Part shown: positions 63,701 through 64,000 of the stretch, in pieces
Layout: every line of letters begins with the position of its first letter
How positions within the stretch are numbered: position 1 is the first letter of the stretch
NCBI GenBank assembly: GCA_036785705.1
Contig: JAWUZG010000056.1
Coordinates: 14,268,001-14,332,000 of the forward strand
Direction: 5' to 3'
DNA from: Acanthornis magna
Lineage: Eukaryota; Chordata; Aves; Passeriformes; Acanthizidae
Length of the DNA: 64,000 bases
Program-made: the position numbers and the translations under genes
The notes under the pieces: model-generated
The model's input: only the letters and a program-made list of their open reading frames with translations
Told to the model about the DNA's origin: nothing
Databases searched by the model: none

Positions 63701-64000
63701 GCCCATCTCGGCAGAAAAAAGAGGTTTTGCTACAAAACTGAACTGTCCAGCAGCCAAATACTGCCCCACTGTTTAACAGGCTGCAAGAGTAACAGACTAG
63801 TTATGCATTAAAAGAAAATACAAAAATGGTTGACATTAGAGACATTTTTCTATAGCAATGTTCATATGAAATTGAAATAAGTATTCAAGATAAATGGCTA
63901 ACCTTCACACATATGGCCCACGCAAGAATTAGAATTTATTCTATATGAGCAGAAAGAGATTTTTCATTCTTTTTAAATAATTGTTTAAAAAGTATTCCAG

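Larger units (their letters stand above)
58710..64000. other. Noncoding DNA, no gene seen
   Basis: 59294-59365 and about 60670-60720 resemble MIR/L2 fossils. A C-rich stretch with overlapping proline/serine-rich frames lies at 59579-59830 and looks like chance coding. AT-rich low complexity occurs at 62628-62662 and 63540-63570. A 13-of-15 CTCF-like match (CCAGTGGGAGGCACC) is at 62221-62235. No gene is recognised to the end of the window. Confidence 0.55.

Overview
The window looks like bird nuclear DNA. The best evidence is two degenerate CR1 LINE 3' ends: one at about 5437-5516 on the minus strand and one at about 14243-14362 on the plus strand. Their tails carry the avian hallmarks 'gggttggaaggga..ttaaagatcatctag' and 'cccttccagctcaggatattcc..gattctgtg'. 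The rest fits a bird: few recent repeats, overall AT-rich sequence, long mononucleotide and AT-rich simple repeats, and a few faint MIR/L2-like remnants. I cannot fix the order or species.

I recognise no protein-coding gene. The open frames are short (the longest is about 177 codons and has no ATG at its 5' end). They match no family I know, and those I examined lack convincing exon structure. There is no rRNA, tRNA, CRISPR, operon or complete mobile element. The window is best read as part of a gene desert or a very large intron. I cannot name the flanking or host gene.

Layout. 1-2130 is AT-rich noncoding DNA with a compact nuclear-receptor/ONECUT-like motif cluster at 465-508. 2131-2520 is a CpG-containing, GC-richer block. 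2521-9470 is mostly featureless, with the minus-strand CR1, a C16/polypyrimidine tract and a striking triple nuclear-receptor half-site array at 7843-7868. 9470-20420 holds several blocks whose texture (complex AT-rich sequence, homeobox-type cores, retained CpGs, no repeats) resembles vertebrate conserved noncoding elements, plus a small GC-rich ORF, a GA repeat, the plus-strand CR1 and three CTCF-like motifs. 23740-24450 is another such block with an exact 13-bp direct repeat, followed by a possible cassette exon on the minus strand (24526-24636). 28840-29180 and 58280-58560 are further enhancer-like blocks. 34126-34255 looks like an old MIR/L2 remnant that has acquired good splice signals. 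The remainder, mainly 35 kb to 58 kb, is ordinary noncoding sequence with simple repeats.

If the window has a function, it is most likely cis-regulatory: dispersed enhancer-like elements and possible CTCF anchors acting on a distant or enclosing gene. That is inference. Cross-species alignment and transcript data, which I could not consult, would decide it. I see no sign of a new multi-gene system.
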